A stretch of 64,000 bases of DNA. It comes from Gp13-AA77 sp035578005. GTDB lineage: Bacteria; Acidobacteriota; Terriglobia; UBA7540. This document shows, in pieces, positions 9,057-16,959 of the stretch; the first letter of the stretch is position 1, and each line of letters starts with the position of its first letter. The stretch lies in contig DATJYK010000243.1 in NCBI GenBank assembly GCA_035578005.1, positions 1 to 64,000 on the forward strand, in the 5' to 3' direction. The position numbers and the translations under genes are program-made. The notes beneath the pieces are model-generated. The model saw only the letters and a list, made by a program, of their open reading frames with translations, was not told the DNA's origin and ran no database searches.

Positions 9057-9062
9057 ATTATA
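9057..9062 (-). promoter_or_regulatory. -10 box (TATAAT) for the small membrane protein gene
   Basis: A perfect TATAAT on the minus strand, about 42 bp upstream of ATG 9015. No clear -35 hexamer lies at the usual distance, so the assignment depends on the -10 alone. Confidence 0.45.
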
Positions 9063-9194
9063 ATCGAGGCCTTGCGTGCGCCCTTGTTCCGAGGGTCCAT
9101 CCTGTTTCAACCGTGATGACGCCACCATCCGAAGCCACTCTGAACGCAGGTGTTTCCGTTGTGGTAGAGTAAACGGGACTGGACGGCAAGCGCC

Positions 9195-9458
9195 ATGGAC
9201 GTAGAAAAGACGATGCAATTCATTCTCGACCGCGAAGCTGCTTTCGCAGCCCACCTGGAAGCGGAACGGGCCGAGCGGCTCGATGCCGATCGGAAACTCA
9301 ATGCGCGACTGGATACATTGACCTCGGCCGCCGCCTCACTTCTCCTGAGTGCACAGGCTCACCAATCCTCAATGGAAGAGCTTCGGGCGCAGTGGCGAGA
9401 CTTCCTCGATCGCTTCGACCGTTATCTCCGCGGCCGGGGTGGCAACGGCAAGAAGTGA
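9195..9458 (+). CDS. Small coiled-coil protein
   Basis: 87 residues, almost entirely helical in character: MDVEKTMQFILDREAAFAAH, then ERAERLDADRKLNARLDTL and a final Arg/Gly tail. The spacing of hydrophobic residues suggests a coiled coil. There is no membrane segment and no signal peptide. Similar short proteins starting MxVEKTMQFILxxQA are common in acidobacteria from memory; their function is unknown. The gene stands alone between the small membrane protein and the permease gene. Confidence 0.7.
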   Translation: MDVEKTMQFILDREAAFAAHLEAERAERLDADRKLNARLDTLTSAAASLLLSAQAHQSSMEELRAQWRDFLDRFDRYLRGRGGNGKK

Positions 9459-9607
9459 CGGTCGATCCCCGGTTGCGGGTCCTTGCGTCTCGCGCGCGGC
9501 ACCGTGCCAACGCCATAGACGATGTCGTAGCGGCCCTGACGCAGCCCAATGGATCCTTTTCCCAAGGGTGTCGCGCGCACGCCGCACGGTGCGCGAACTG
9601 ATCGCTC

Positions 9608-10864
9608 ATGCCCCATCTACCTCCGCTCCACTGGACGCCGATCGCAATTTTCATCGCCACTTATCTGCTGATCGCGGTGGAAAGCAACCGAAGCACTTAC
9701 CTGGACCGCACGGCTGCGGCCTTCTGCGGCGCGGTGGCCATGGTGCTGGCGCGGGTGCTCACACTCGACGACGCCTATCAGTCGATCGACTGGAACACGA
9801 TCGTGTTTCTGCTGGGCATCATGATTCTGGTGGCCCACTTCGCGGTGTCGGGCTTCTTTGACTGGATCGCCGTTCACGTGGCCGCGCTGGCGCGCAGCCG
9901 CCTACAACTTCTGGCGTTGCTCGTGGCCACTTCCGGCATTCTCTCGGCGTTCTTCGTCAATGACACCGTCTGCCTGATGTTTGCTCCCATGGTGCTGTCG
10001 GTTACCGACCGCCTGAAGTTGCCTCCGCGTCCTTATGTCATCGCGCTGGCGACCTCGGCAAATGTCGGGTCAGCGATGTCCATCACCGGCAATCCTCAAA
10101 ACGCGCTCATCGGCATCGCCGGCAAGTTTTCTTTCCTCGGTTTTCTGGGCCGTCTGGCGCCCGTCTCGATTGTGGGCCTCGCGCTGAACTTCGTTGTGCT
10201 GGCGCTGATTTTTCGGCGCGATCTTGCCGGCGGAGCGCTTCCCATGGCTCCCGCGCGGCCGGTCGCGCTCGATCGCGTCCTGCTCGGGAAATGTGTACTG
10301 GCCGCCTCACTGGTGCTGGTGCTTTGGGGCCTCAATTTCACCTTCCCGCTGGTTGCCATCTCCGTAGGCGCATTGATTCTCCTCATTGGCCGCGTCAAAT
10401 CCGGCTTCATCCACGACCGCATCGATTGGACCCTGCTGCTCTTCTTCGCCGCGCTGTTCGTGCTCATCCACGGCTTTGAGCTTTCAGGGGCGCCTTCGTA
10501 CCTCATCGATCATTTCGAGCCCTGGTTTCAACGCGGGCCCCTGGCGCAGCTCGTGGGCCTCAGTGGAGCTATGTTGGTGCTGTCAAACCTGGTCAGCAAC
10601 GTTCCCGCGGTTCTTCTGTTCCGGCCCCTGGTGCCATCTTTTGCTAACCAACACGTTGTGTGGCTTACTCTCGCCGTCACCAGTACGTTCGCCGGCAACT
10701 GCACCCCCATCAGCTCTATCGCCAACCTCATCGTGCTGCAGCAAGCCAATAAGCAAACCACGATTTCATTCTGGGATTTCACTCGCGTCGGTCTGGTGGT
10801 GACCCTTGTTACCACTCTGGCCGCCATCGCGCTGCTGGCTCTCGAAGGCCGGTTTCTCCCCTGA
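9608..10864 (+). CDS. ArsB/NhaD/SLC13-type anion permease
   Basis: 418-residue polytopic inner-membrane protein with about ten to twelve hydrophobic helices. Family signs are the early TYLLIAVES helix, the re-entrant region GILSAFFVNDTVCLMFAPMV and a second internal repeat with SNLVSNVPAVLLFRPLV. TSTFAGNCTPISSIANLIV follows, typical of the citrate/arsenite (ion transporter) superfamily. The likely role is transport of a divalent or organic anion; the substrate cannot be read. No arsenical resistance genes are adjacent. The CsoR-type repressor 3 kb away is not linked to it by an operon. Confidence 0.87.
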   Translation: MPHLPPLHWTPIAIFIATYLLIAVESNRSTYLDRTAAAFCGAVAMVLARVLTLDDAYQSIDWNTIVFLLGIMILVAHFAVSGFFDWIAVHVAALARSRLQLLALLVATSGILSAFFVNDTVCLMFAPMVLSVTDRLKLPPRPYVIALATSANVGSAMSITGNPQNALIGIAGKFSFLGFLGRLAPVSIVGLALNFVVLALIFRRDLAGGALPMAPARPVALDRVLLGKCVLAASLVLVLWGLNFTFPLVAISVGALILLIGRVKSGFIHDRIDWTLLLFFAALFVLIHGFELSGAPSYLIDHFEPWFQRGPLAQLVGLSGAMLVLSNLVSNVPAVLLFRPLVPSFANQHVVWLTLAVTSTFAGNCTPISSIANLIVLQQANKQTTISFWDFTRVGLVVTLVTTLAAIALLALEGRFLP

Positions 10865-10893
10865 GCGTAAGATGCGCACTTAGAGCCTCTATT

Positions 10894-11050
10894 GATTCTG
10901 AACGACTTAAGCCAGCCCTTGTCAATTGGGCTTGGGTTCGTTTTAGGTTCGTTTAGGTTCGTTTTAGGTTCGTTTTTTGGCACTTTTGATGATTCTAAAC
11001 AACTTCTCGGGTTCGTTTTTGCACTTAGGGCATACCCCCCGGGGGGTAGC
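10894..11050 (+). repeat. ggttcgtttta-array repeat module, copy 1
   Basis: Modular element: a gattctgaacgactt head, four tandem ggttcgtttta-like units, then a segment with cttttgatgattctaaacaa, a further gggttcgttttt, and the palindrome taccccccggggggta at 11033-11048. Copy 2 lies at 11243-11400 in the same orientation and a divergent copy 3 at 38333-38577 in the opposite one. The surrounding 10865-11893 region has no gene I can support. Confidence 0.85.
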
Positions 11051-11242
11051 ATGAAATTGGGTGTTTTGGATTGCGCTTTGGCGCCTCCACTTGGCCCACG
11101 CGCCACCCGTTGGCAAGAGCAGGGGACGAGGATGGACGGATGGACCTTCGCTTCATTGGAGCAACGCTGCCGTAGGCCTTTGCCACCTTGTTGGGTTCAG
11201 TTGCCCTCAATTGAGCCCTTCCAGCGTCACAGAGCTCGTACT

Positions 11243-11400
11243 GATTCTGAATGACTTATTGCGATCACCATGGGCTAAGCTCGGGTTCGTTTTAGGTTCG
11301 TTTAGGTTCGTTTTGGGTTCGTTTTTTGGCACTTTTGATGATTCTAAACAACTTCTCGGGTTCGTTTTTGCATTTAGGGCATACCCCCCGGGGGGTGGCA
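11243..11400 (+). repeat. ggttcgtttta-array repeat module, copy 2
   Basis: Same order of parts as copy 1: gattctgaatgactt, the ggttcgtttta units, acttttgatgattctaaaca, then the C6G6 palindrome at 11382-11396. The two copies are close to identical from the tandem units through the palindrome and diverge between head and array. The 193 bp between the copies are unique sequence. Confidence 0.85.
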
Positions 11401-11893
11401 CGAAATCGGCGCTTTTCGGTACCCCTTCAGCACCGCCGCCGCCCGCCCCCCGCACGTCGCGAATCGAGGCTCTTCCGGGTCAGGCGATCGATGGTTAGTT
11501 CCTTGGGGTCGAGTGCGGAACGGTTGGCGAGAGGCATGACAGTCCCCCGGACGCCTTTCTCTTCCGGCACTCGCCCCACCTCCCAAGGGCTGTGCCAAGG
11601 CGTTCCAGTCTTTAGGAAAGCTCATTATCTCATGGCTGGGCGGGCTGAAAACAGAGATATTCCCAGCCGTGGCAGGTGGCAGCCGGCAGAGGCGGCTTTA
11701 TGTCGCCACGAGGGCCCAAGCTCAAATTGCCGGTTGAACCCACCGAAACTGGAGTCGCGCCTCAGGGACGCGCAGCACTCGCCTGCCTTCAACTCCCGCA
11801 TCGATCCAGCGCAGGAAGCCATTGTTCCAGTATGTCAGCCCGTGCAACTGAGGTAGACTACGGCACAGCGCGAAGTAACAAGGAGCTGCTTCG
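11401..11893. other. Non-coding stretch
   Basis: Several open frames cross this stretch on both strands, but none has a ribosome binding site, a recognisable domain or plausible residue composition, and some begin inside the adjoining repeat. I see no gene in it. Confidence 0.6.
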
Positions 11894-12577
11894 ATGAGTG
11901 CAGGGCCGGTGATTCCTCGGCAGATCGCAAGGCGCGGAACACGCTTGGGATGTTTGGGCTGCCTCGTAAAGATGCTGGGCTACCTGGTGGGCTTCGGCAT
12001 CTTGGGAGTCATATTCCTGCTGGCGCTCCAGGCCGTGTTCATGCCCTGGAGTTTCCGCATGGGAGGGCATTTCCATGCGATTCCCATGTGGCGAGGCTGG
12101 GGCAAGATGCAGTCAGCGTCCGGCCACAATTACGCTCTCTACGTCTGGTTTGAGCCTTACGTTCCCTCTGGCGGACGGGGTGCGGCCGTTTACTCGGGTG
12201 GACCCGAGGTGGTAGGGTGGGGCGAACTGTGCACACCGCGCGGCGAACATTACAAGGTGCGAGTCACAGGGTACTTGCCAAGACACATGGGCGCCAGTAC
12301 CGACGGAGAGCGGATGGAACTGGACGTTTATCGCCGGCCCTGGTACTACGGCTTTGTGGGCAGGTGGGACGAACGCCCGCGGCTTGAGTTTCACGGCGCC
12401 TGGCACAATCCAGACCTCGTTTTGTTCGACCACGGTAGCCTCGATCGAGCGTTCGATACCGACGGCCGTTTGCTGCCTGCCAATTCCGGGGTATGGAGAT
12501 CGGGAGAGCAAGGGGTGCAATTGACGCTGCACGAAGGCGATAAGGCAGGGTTTGAGGCAGTCTGCAGTGACATTTAG
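11894..12577 (+). CDS. Hypothetical single-pass membrane protein
   Basis: 227 residues. After a basic N-terminus (RQIARRGTRLG) comes one transmembrane segment (MLGYLVGFGILGVIFLLAL, about residues 28-46). A roughly 175-residue extracytoplasmic domain rich in Trp, Tyr and Gly follows (AIPMWRGWGKM, YALYVWFEPY, RPWYYGFVGRWDERPRLEF). The composition suggests a compact beta domain. I do not recognise a family. ATG 11894 follows aacaaggagctgcttcg, an acceptable ribosome binding site. It stands alone between two repeat-rich regions. Confidence 0.65.
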   Translation: MSAGPVIPRQIARRGTRLGCLGCLVKMLGYLVGFGILGVIFLLALQAVFMPWSFRMGGHFHAIPMWRGWGKMQSASGHNYALYVWFEPYVPSGGRGAAVYSGGPEVVGWGELCTPRGEHYKVRVTGYLPRHMGASTDGERMELDVYRRPWYYGFVGRWDERPRLEFHGAWHNPDLVLFDHGSLDRAFDTDGRLLPANSGVWRSGEQGVQLTLHEGDKAGFEAVCSDI

Positions 12578-12581
12578 GGAC

Positions 12582-12619
12582 ACTAGCCTCCATTTCTAAC
12601 CAGGATTCGAAAAGGGCGC
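12582..12619. repeat. Partial copy of the 14.2-kb inverted-repeat end
   Basis: cactagcctccatttctaac followed by caggattcgaaaagggcg matches, with a few changes, the left end of the palindromic element at 14221-14428 and its flank. It lies directly after the stop of the preceding gene. Confidence 0.6.
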
Positions 12620-12826
12620 GGCTCAGTCAGTTCGGAAGCCAATCCGTCGTCAGTCAGCACCACCGTGTCGGTGGCGAACATCGCATTTGTGATCTCTGCG
12701 GGCGTCCGCGCCATACACGCCCAACAGCATGTATCCTCCGCCCATCGGCCGCCCTCGGGAAACTCAGCCGATTCGGCCTCGCATCAAACAAAGTGAATCT
12801 TAATACCTACAACGGGAGAATTAACA

Positions 12827-13234
12827 ATGCGCATCATTCAAAAGCATCTCTCGACAATCGCAATTCTTGCCATGGCGCTGCTGCCGGCCGCGGCGACCGG
12901 AGCTTTTGCAGCGTCTAAGACGTCAAACACTGCCGTCAAGAACGAGAAGGCAGAGACCAGCCACGCCGCGAAAGACGAAGTTCTGGGCCCTGCTGAGACT
13001 CTCACCGGAACCATTACGGCTGTGGACCACCACGCGCACCTGGTGGTGCTGAAAGACTCTGCCGGAATTCCTCTCGACCTGCGAGTGACACGCTCCACAC
13101 GCATCGTAGCCGCCAACAACAGCCGGGACACCATGAGGGAACTGAACAACGATGTCGGCAAACAGGCATCGGTTACCCTTCTGCCGGAGCGTAGCGGCGA
13201 CTTTGCCCGCGACATCCACATCCAGGCGGGTTGA
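12827..13234 (+). CDS. Secreted hypothetical protein, DUF5666-like
   Basis: 135 residues with a clear signal peptide (KHLSTIAILAMALLPAAATG, then AFA). A Lys/Thr/Ala-rich linker leads into a small beta domain beginning LTGTITAVDHHAHLVVLKD and continuing RVTRSTRIVA. The GTITAVD start is typical of DUF5666-like OB-type domains of exported proteins, so that is the best guess. ATG 12827 follows caacgggagaattaaca, a good ribosome binding site. A strong hairpin at 13265-13295 follows the gene. No partner gene is adjacent. Confidence 0.65.
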   Translation: MRIIQKHLSTIAILAMALLPAAATGAFAASKTSNTAVKNEKAETSHAAKDEVLGPAETLTGTITAVDHHAHLVVLKDSAGIPLDLRVTRSTRIVAANNSRDTMRELNNDVGKQASVTLLPERSGDFARDIHIQAG

Positions 13235-13264
13235 ACCCTGCTTCCCTCCCATGACGGTTCTTGC

Positions 13265-13295
13265 GCCCTGAGAGGCAAAACGAGGCTCTCAGGGC
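13265..13295 (+). terminator. Hairpin after the secreted protein gene
   Basis: gccctgagag and ctctcagggc form a perfect 10-bp stem around an 11-nt loop, 31 bp after the stop codon. There is no T-tract, so it could be a factor-assisted terminator or only a palindromic repeat. Confidence 0.4.
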
Positions 13296-13319
13296 GTGAG
13301 GCTCTGTCACCGGCACAAT

Positions 13320-13737
13320 TATTGAGGCCCGAAGGGCCGCTCTATCAAAGCCCTGGGCAACGCCCAGGGTGAGTAATCGAGGGTATGAAGAATGTAGCCC
13401 TGAAAGGGCGAACTAAGAGGAAGTATCGGAATGGCTCAATCGCTCTCTCAAATCTACGTTCATCTGATCTTCAGCACAAAGGCCGTGAGCCTGGTGAGGT
13501 GGAGGGCGTGCTCCAGCACATCGAGCAACAGGAGGCGCACCATCAGACGACCAGCTTTCAGGGGGCGTATCGACGGTTCCTGGAGCACTATGACGTTAAA
13601 ATGTGACGAACGTTATCTGTGGGACTGAGCGGGTTTGTCTCGGTTCGCCCCTTCAGGGCTCCGGGTCTGGCGGGGCTTGGCCGATCACCCTGGGCGTTGC
13701 CTAGGGCTTTGATAGAGCGGCCCTTCGGGCCTCAATA
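13320..13737. mobile_element. Decayed RAYT/REP-type element with 53-bp terminal inverted repeats
   Basis: The ends 13320-13372 and 13685-13737 are inverted copies of each other over 53 bp with one mismatch, and each contains smaller palindromes (gcccgaagggc, ccctgggcaacgcccaggg). A second inner inverted pair, gtagccctgaaagggcgaac at 13394 and its counterpart at 13643-13662, is nested inside. The interior holds the remains of a REP-associated tyrosine transposase. The whole looks like a non-autonomous REPIN/MITE derived from a RAYT locus. Confidence 0.8.
13431..13628 (+). pseudogene. Remnant of a REP-associated tyrosine transposase (IS200-like)
   Basis: ATG 13431 opens with MAQSLSQIYVHLIFSTK, the characteristic N-terminus of Y1-type RAYT transposases (HLIFSTK). 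The last residues in the same frame are CDERYLWD, the usual C-terminal DERYxWD. Between them the adjacent frame reads QEAHHQTTSFQGAYRRFLEH, the usual C-terminal helix. The catalytic middle, including the HVH and tyrosine motifs of a protein of about 150 residues, is missing. The gene therefore carries a large internal deletion and frameshift and cannot be active. Confidence 0.8.
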
Positions 13738-13778
13738 CTTTGCATGAAAATGCGGCTGCTGAACCGTAGGCGAGCGAT

Positions 13779-14102
13779 TCATTTTGAACGCACCGGCGGC
13801 TTGTGAATCGCGCGCTCGCGGGGCTCCTTGCAATACTGCACAAAGATCTTCACCATTTCTTCAAGTCGCGCCTTCTCGGTGCCGCGAAGACGCCGCCCGA
13901 ATGCGTCAGGAACACAATAGCGAAGGTGATGATGGAGAATCTCATCGCCGACGCCTTTAAGACCGGCTTGCACCGCTGCAATTTGAGTGAGCAGGTCTAC
14001 GCAGAGCTGGGGACCTTTGACCATCCGTTCGAGACCGCGAACCTGCCCTTCGATACGTCGAAGGCGCAAAGCCACCCGTTCTTGCGTGGCGACGTCGAGC
14101 AT
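13779..14102 (-). CDS. CsoR/RcnR-family metal-sensing repressor
   Basis: 107-residue all-helical DNA-binding repressor of the DUF156 family, which releases its operator on binding Cu(I), Ni/Co or formaldehyde/sulfane signals. Family motifs are LRRIEGQVRGLERMV, then LCVDLLTQIAAVQAGL and ILHHHLRYCV. The Cys of QLCVD with the His and Cys of HLRYC give the C-H-C ligand set of copper-sensing CsoR. ATG 14102 is chosen because ggagg precedes it by 8 nt and it gives the family N-terminus; longer frames add a spurious hydrophobic leader. No copper exporter is adjacent, so its target is not visible here. Confidence 0.85.
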   Translation of the reverse strand: MLDVATQERVALRLRRIEGQVRGLERMVKGPQLCVDLLTQIAAVQAGLKGVGDEILHHHLRYCVPDAFGRRLRGTEKARLEEMVKIFVQYCKEPRERAIHKPPVRSK

Positions 14103-14220
14103 GGCGTAAACCTCCGGTCCGGAAGACCCGCGTCCGGTAAGCTGTGGCCCCGGCAACAGCAAGCACACCAAGCCCAGGATAACCCAAGAGTGAACCGGGC
14201 GTGACACTAGCCCCTTAGCC

Positions 14221-14428
14221 TGCATTTCTCACCAGGATTCGAGAAGGGCGGGGCTTCAGCCCCGCCGAATCCTGCGAAATCGCGGCCTTTGTGTTCCGCT
14301 CTCGGCGCAGCTTGCTAACGGCAAGCTGCGGCGAGAGCGGAACACGTCAAATATCAAACCGACGCTGTAACGGCGGGGCTGAAGCCAGGCTGAAGCCCCG
14401 CCCTTCTCGAATCCTGGTGAGAAATGCA
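14221..14428. repeat. Large nested palindromic element
   Basis: 41-bp perfect inverted ends (14221-14261 and 14388-14428; tgcatttctcaccaggattc is the outer 20 bp) enclose a second inverted pair, gtgttccgctctc at 14291 and gagagcggaacac at 14334. A partial copy of its end is at 12582, and diverged ends flank the repeat block at 27774-27990. It has no coding capacity and looks like a MITE. The rest of 14103-14556 holds no gene. Confidence 0.8.
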
Positions 14429-14556
14429 GGTTAGGCGGTAACCCCGGGCGACGCTTGCGTTACCGGGGTTTGGGCCGCAGGTCGGGACCGATGAGGTGTG
14501 GGTTCTCTTAGGACCGGCCGAGAGCCGGTGGGGCTCCCGGCGCAGTCCCTCCGCCT

Positions 14557-15015
14557 CTATCTTGCTATGGTTCCGTATACCGGGCGAGCGTTGCGGTTCC
14601 TCTGCCAGCATGCTTCATCGCTTTCTGTACACACCGGCCGGTCCTTCCCGTAGGAAATTGTTGCGATGCGATCGGCCGAAATCCCAAGATCCTTCAAGTA
14701 ATTCTTGGCCGCGTCGGCTCGCCGCTGCCCCAAACCAAGGTTGTACTCTTCGCTCCCTCGTTGGTCGCAGTTTCCCTCAACGGTAAACCTGAAATCTGTA
14801 TGTGTCTTTAGAAAATTGTCGTCGCTGCGTAGCGCTGACTCGGCGTCGGGCCGCAAGGAGGATTGGTTAAAGTCAAAATACGCCGTCCTAACGTCCTGAT
14901 CGAAGAGCTGTTGCTCACTTACGCTCGGCGTCGCAGGCTGCGCGGCGGGTGGCGGAGGCGGAAGGGATACCGTCAAACGCGCCGCACAGCTCCTGGCGCC
15001 TCCAGGTCCGCCCAT
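14557..15015 (-). pseudogene. 5'-truncated Pal/OmpA-domain lipoprotein gene
   Basis: The readable part starts in an Ig-like segment (GPGGARSCAARLTVSLPPPP). A proline linker and a full OmpA-like peptidoglycan-binding domain follow (VRTAYFDFNQSSLRPDAESA, TVEGNCDQRGSEEYNLGLGQ). Pal homologues begin with a lipoprotein signal and an N-terminal domain, and both are absent here. Upstream sequence in frame (from 15096) shows no lipobox and overlaps the divergent DUF4159 gene. The usual His of EGHCDERG is Asn. The C-terminus also departs from the usual RRAHFVY. It is most likely a dead fragment left by recombination among the neighbouring repeats. Confidence 0.7.
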
Positions 15016-15094
15016 CGGCCTGATATCGAGATGTAGTAGTGAAGGCGATGGCAGGCGCGCTCCGCCGATGCTAGTATCAGAGCTGGCGGTGCGC

Positions 15095-15919
15095 ATGAGG
15101 AAGCTTAAGCGGCTCTGGGTGCTAGGTTGCGCTTGCCTATTCGTGACTGTCTGGTGTGGCTTCCAGCGCCCGTTTAAGGAATACCCGTCCGTCGAATATG
15201 GATACGTGCCGCTGCCCCCCGACTGGCAACAGAAGACCGAGTTTGCCTTCGCGCGGCTGATGTATCCGCCGGGCTGGAACGACGGGTATCGCGGCAGGTT
15301 CGACGGAGACTGGAGGCAGGGGCTCTCGCTCTGGACGCAGGATTATCCCCCGGCAGACCGTGAATTTTCGCGGGCCCTACGCCGCCTGACGCGCATCAGT
15401 GTGCGCTCGGTCGAGGAACCGGTGAGCCTGGACGATGGCGATGAAGTCTACAACTGGCCCTGGCTTTACGCCGTGCAGGTGGGAGAGTGGGGGATAACGT
15501 CAGCCGAAGGAAAGAAGCTTCGCGACTATCTATTGCGCGGCGGCTTTTTCATGGCCGACGATTTTCATGGAACCGTGGAATGGGAAGTGTTCGAGCAGAG
15601 CATGAAGCTCGTTTTCCCCGACCGTCCCATTGTTGAAATCCCTGATAACGATCCGATTTTCCACACCGTCTTTGATCTCGATCAGCGCTACCGCATCACC
15701 GGCGCGGAGCATTTGCGTCAGGGTCACAAACTGGACGGCAAGATCGCCCACTGGCGCGGCATTTACGATGACAAGGGACGCGTGATGATTGCGATCTCCT
15801 TCAACTCCGATATCGGTGATTCCTGGGAATGGTCTGACGATCCGCGGTATCCCGAAAGATTTTCCGACCTGGGCATCCGCATCGGCGTGAACTACGTGGT
15901 GTATGCGATGACGCACTGA
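15095..15919 (+). CDS. DUF4159 domain protein
   Basis: 274 residues with an N-terminal signal-type hydrophobic segment (LWVLGCACLFVTVWCGF), then an extracytoplasmic domain typical of DUF4159: EFAFARLMYPPG, TQDYPPADREFSRALRRLTR, VGEWGITSAEGKKLRDYLLR and GGFFMADDFHG. The fold is thought to resemble class I glutamine amidotransferases. In acidobacteria these genes usually accompany MoxR/DUF58/BatA operons. Here that operon lies downstream on the other strand, with a restriction-modification pair between the two. ATG 15095 is taken as start; an in-frame ATG at 15068 only adds nine residues. Confidence 0.85.
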   Translation: MRKLKRLWVLGCACLFVTVWCGFQRPFKEYPSVEYGYVPLPPDWQQKTEFAFARLMYPPGWNDGYRGRFDGDWRQGLSLWTQDYPPADREFSRALRRLTRISVRSVEEPVSLDDGDEVYNWPWLYAVQVGEWGITSAEGKKLRDYLLRGGFFMADDFHGTVEWEVFEQSMKLVFPDRPIVEIPDNDPIFHTVFDLDQRYRITGAEHLRQGHKLDGKIAHWRGIYDDKGRVMIAISFNSDIGDSWEWSDDPRYPERFSDLGIRIGVNYVVYAMTH

Positions 15920-15921
15920 GC

Positions 15922-16959
15922 GTGGGCTCGGCGATGTACCAGACATATACAATCAGGGAGGACGAGGCTGACGATCCACCCATCAGTGCTCTTAACCTTG
16001 CCGATTTCCTCCCGCCCGAAGTGTCTCCGCTCCATAATCCGCAGACTGATATCCCCCGCATCGCGAGAGATGACCGGCTGATTACCTTGATTGAAGCGGC
16101 GGTTCAGAAAGTGCCGACCACGCATAGCCTCAACCTTGGCGACGCACGGGACATGACAGGACTGGCACCCAACAGCCTTCACCTCGTCGTGACTTCTCCC
16201 CCGTATTGGACACTCAAGGAATACAGGCACGCCGACGGGCAACTCGGCCACGTCAAGGACTATGACGAGTTTCTCAGCGAGCTTGACAAGGTGTGGGCGC
16301 ACTGCTTCCGAGCGTTGGTGCCTGGCGGCCGGCTGGTTTGCGTGGTAGGTGATGTGTGTCTCTCAAGAAGAAAGAACTCTGGTCGCCATACTGTCATCCC
16401 CTTGCACGCATCCATTCAGGAACACTGTCGAAAGACCGGATTTGACAACTTGGCCCCTATCATCTGGCACAAGATTGCAAACGCGGTCTATGAAGTTGAT
16501 AACGGCTCCGGTTTCCTTGGTAAGCCCTATGAGCCCAATTCGGTCATTAAGAATGATATCGAATTCATCTTGATGGAGCGCAAGCCCGGCGGGTATCGCG
16601 CGCCTGACCTTCCGACGCGGGTTCTGAGCGTCATTTCGGATAAGAACCATAAAGTCTGGTTTCAGCAGATTTGGTCGGGACTCACGGGTGCCTCGACACG
16701 TTATCACCCAGCGCCGTATCCGTTGGAGCTTGCGGAGCGCCTGATAAGAATGTTCAGTTTCGTTGGCGATACGGTGCTCGATCCGTTTCTCGGCACTGGC
16801 ACCACCGCGGTCGCAGCCGCCGGTGTGGGGCGCAACAGCATCGGCTTCGAGGTCGATGAGCACTATTTCGATATGGCGCACAAGCGGATTGTGAATGAGA
16901 CTTCGCTGTTGTTTCGTAGGACGACCATCAACATTCGGAAGGCGAATAGCCCGATATGA
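15922..16959 (+). CDS. Type II DNA methyltransferase (beta class, SPPY motif)
   Basis: Modification enzyme of a restriction-modification pair, 345 residues. The catalytic motif comes first (VVTSPPYWTLKEY) and the AdoMet-binding motif last (VLDPFLGTGTTAVAAAGVGR, then SIGFEVDEHY). This order is typical of beta-class N4-cytosine or N6-adenine methyltransferases; SPPY is most often N4-cytosine. Its stop overlaps the endonuclease start by 4 bp (ATGA), so the two are coupled. Start GTG 15922 lies two bases after the DUF4159 stop; ATG 15934 is an alternative. Its pairing with a PaeR7I-type endonuclease is noted separately. Confidence 0.9.
   Translation: MGSAMYQTYTIREDEADDPPISALNLADFLPPEVSPLHNPQTDIPRIARDDRLITLIEAAVQKVPTTHSLNLGDARDMTGLAPNSLHLVVTSPPYWTLKEYRHADGQLGHVKDYDEFLSELDKVWAHCFRALVPGGRLVCVVGDVCLSRRKNSGRHTVIPLHASIQEHCRKTGFDNLAPIIWHKIANAVYEVDNGSGFLGKPYEPNSVIKNDIEFILMERKPGGYRAPDLPTRVLSVISDKNHKVWFQQIWSGLTGASTRYHPAPYPLELAERLIRMFSFVGDTVLDPFLGTGTTAVAAAGVGRNSIGFEVDEHYFDMAHKRIVNETSLLFRRTTINIRKANSPI

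Noticed and set aside
10865..11893. Several open frames encoding FVLGSF-type repeats
   Set aside because: They are translations of the ggttcgtttta tandem units and lack start signals.
12600..12780. Minus-strand gene remnant with a readable segment (RTPAEITNAMFATDTVVLTD)
   Set aside because: Coding-like over about 40 codons only, with no start, no recognisable family and repeat sequence at one end; too little to annotate.
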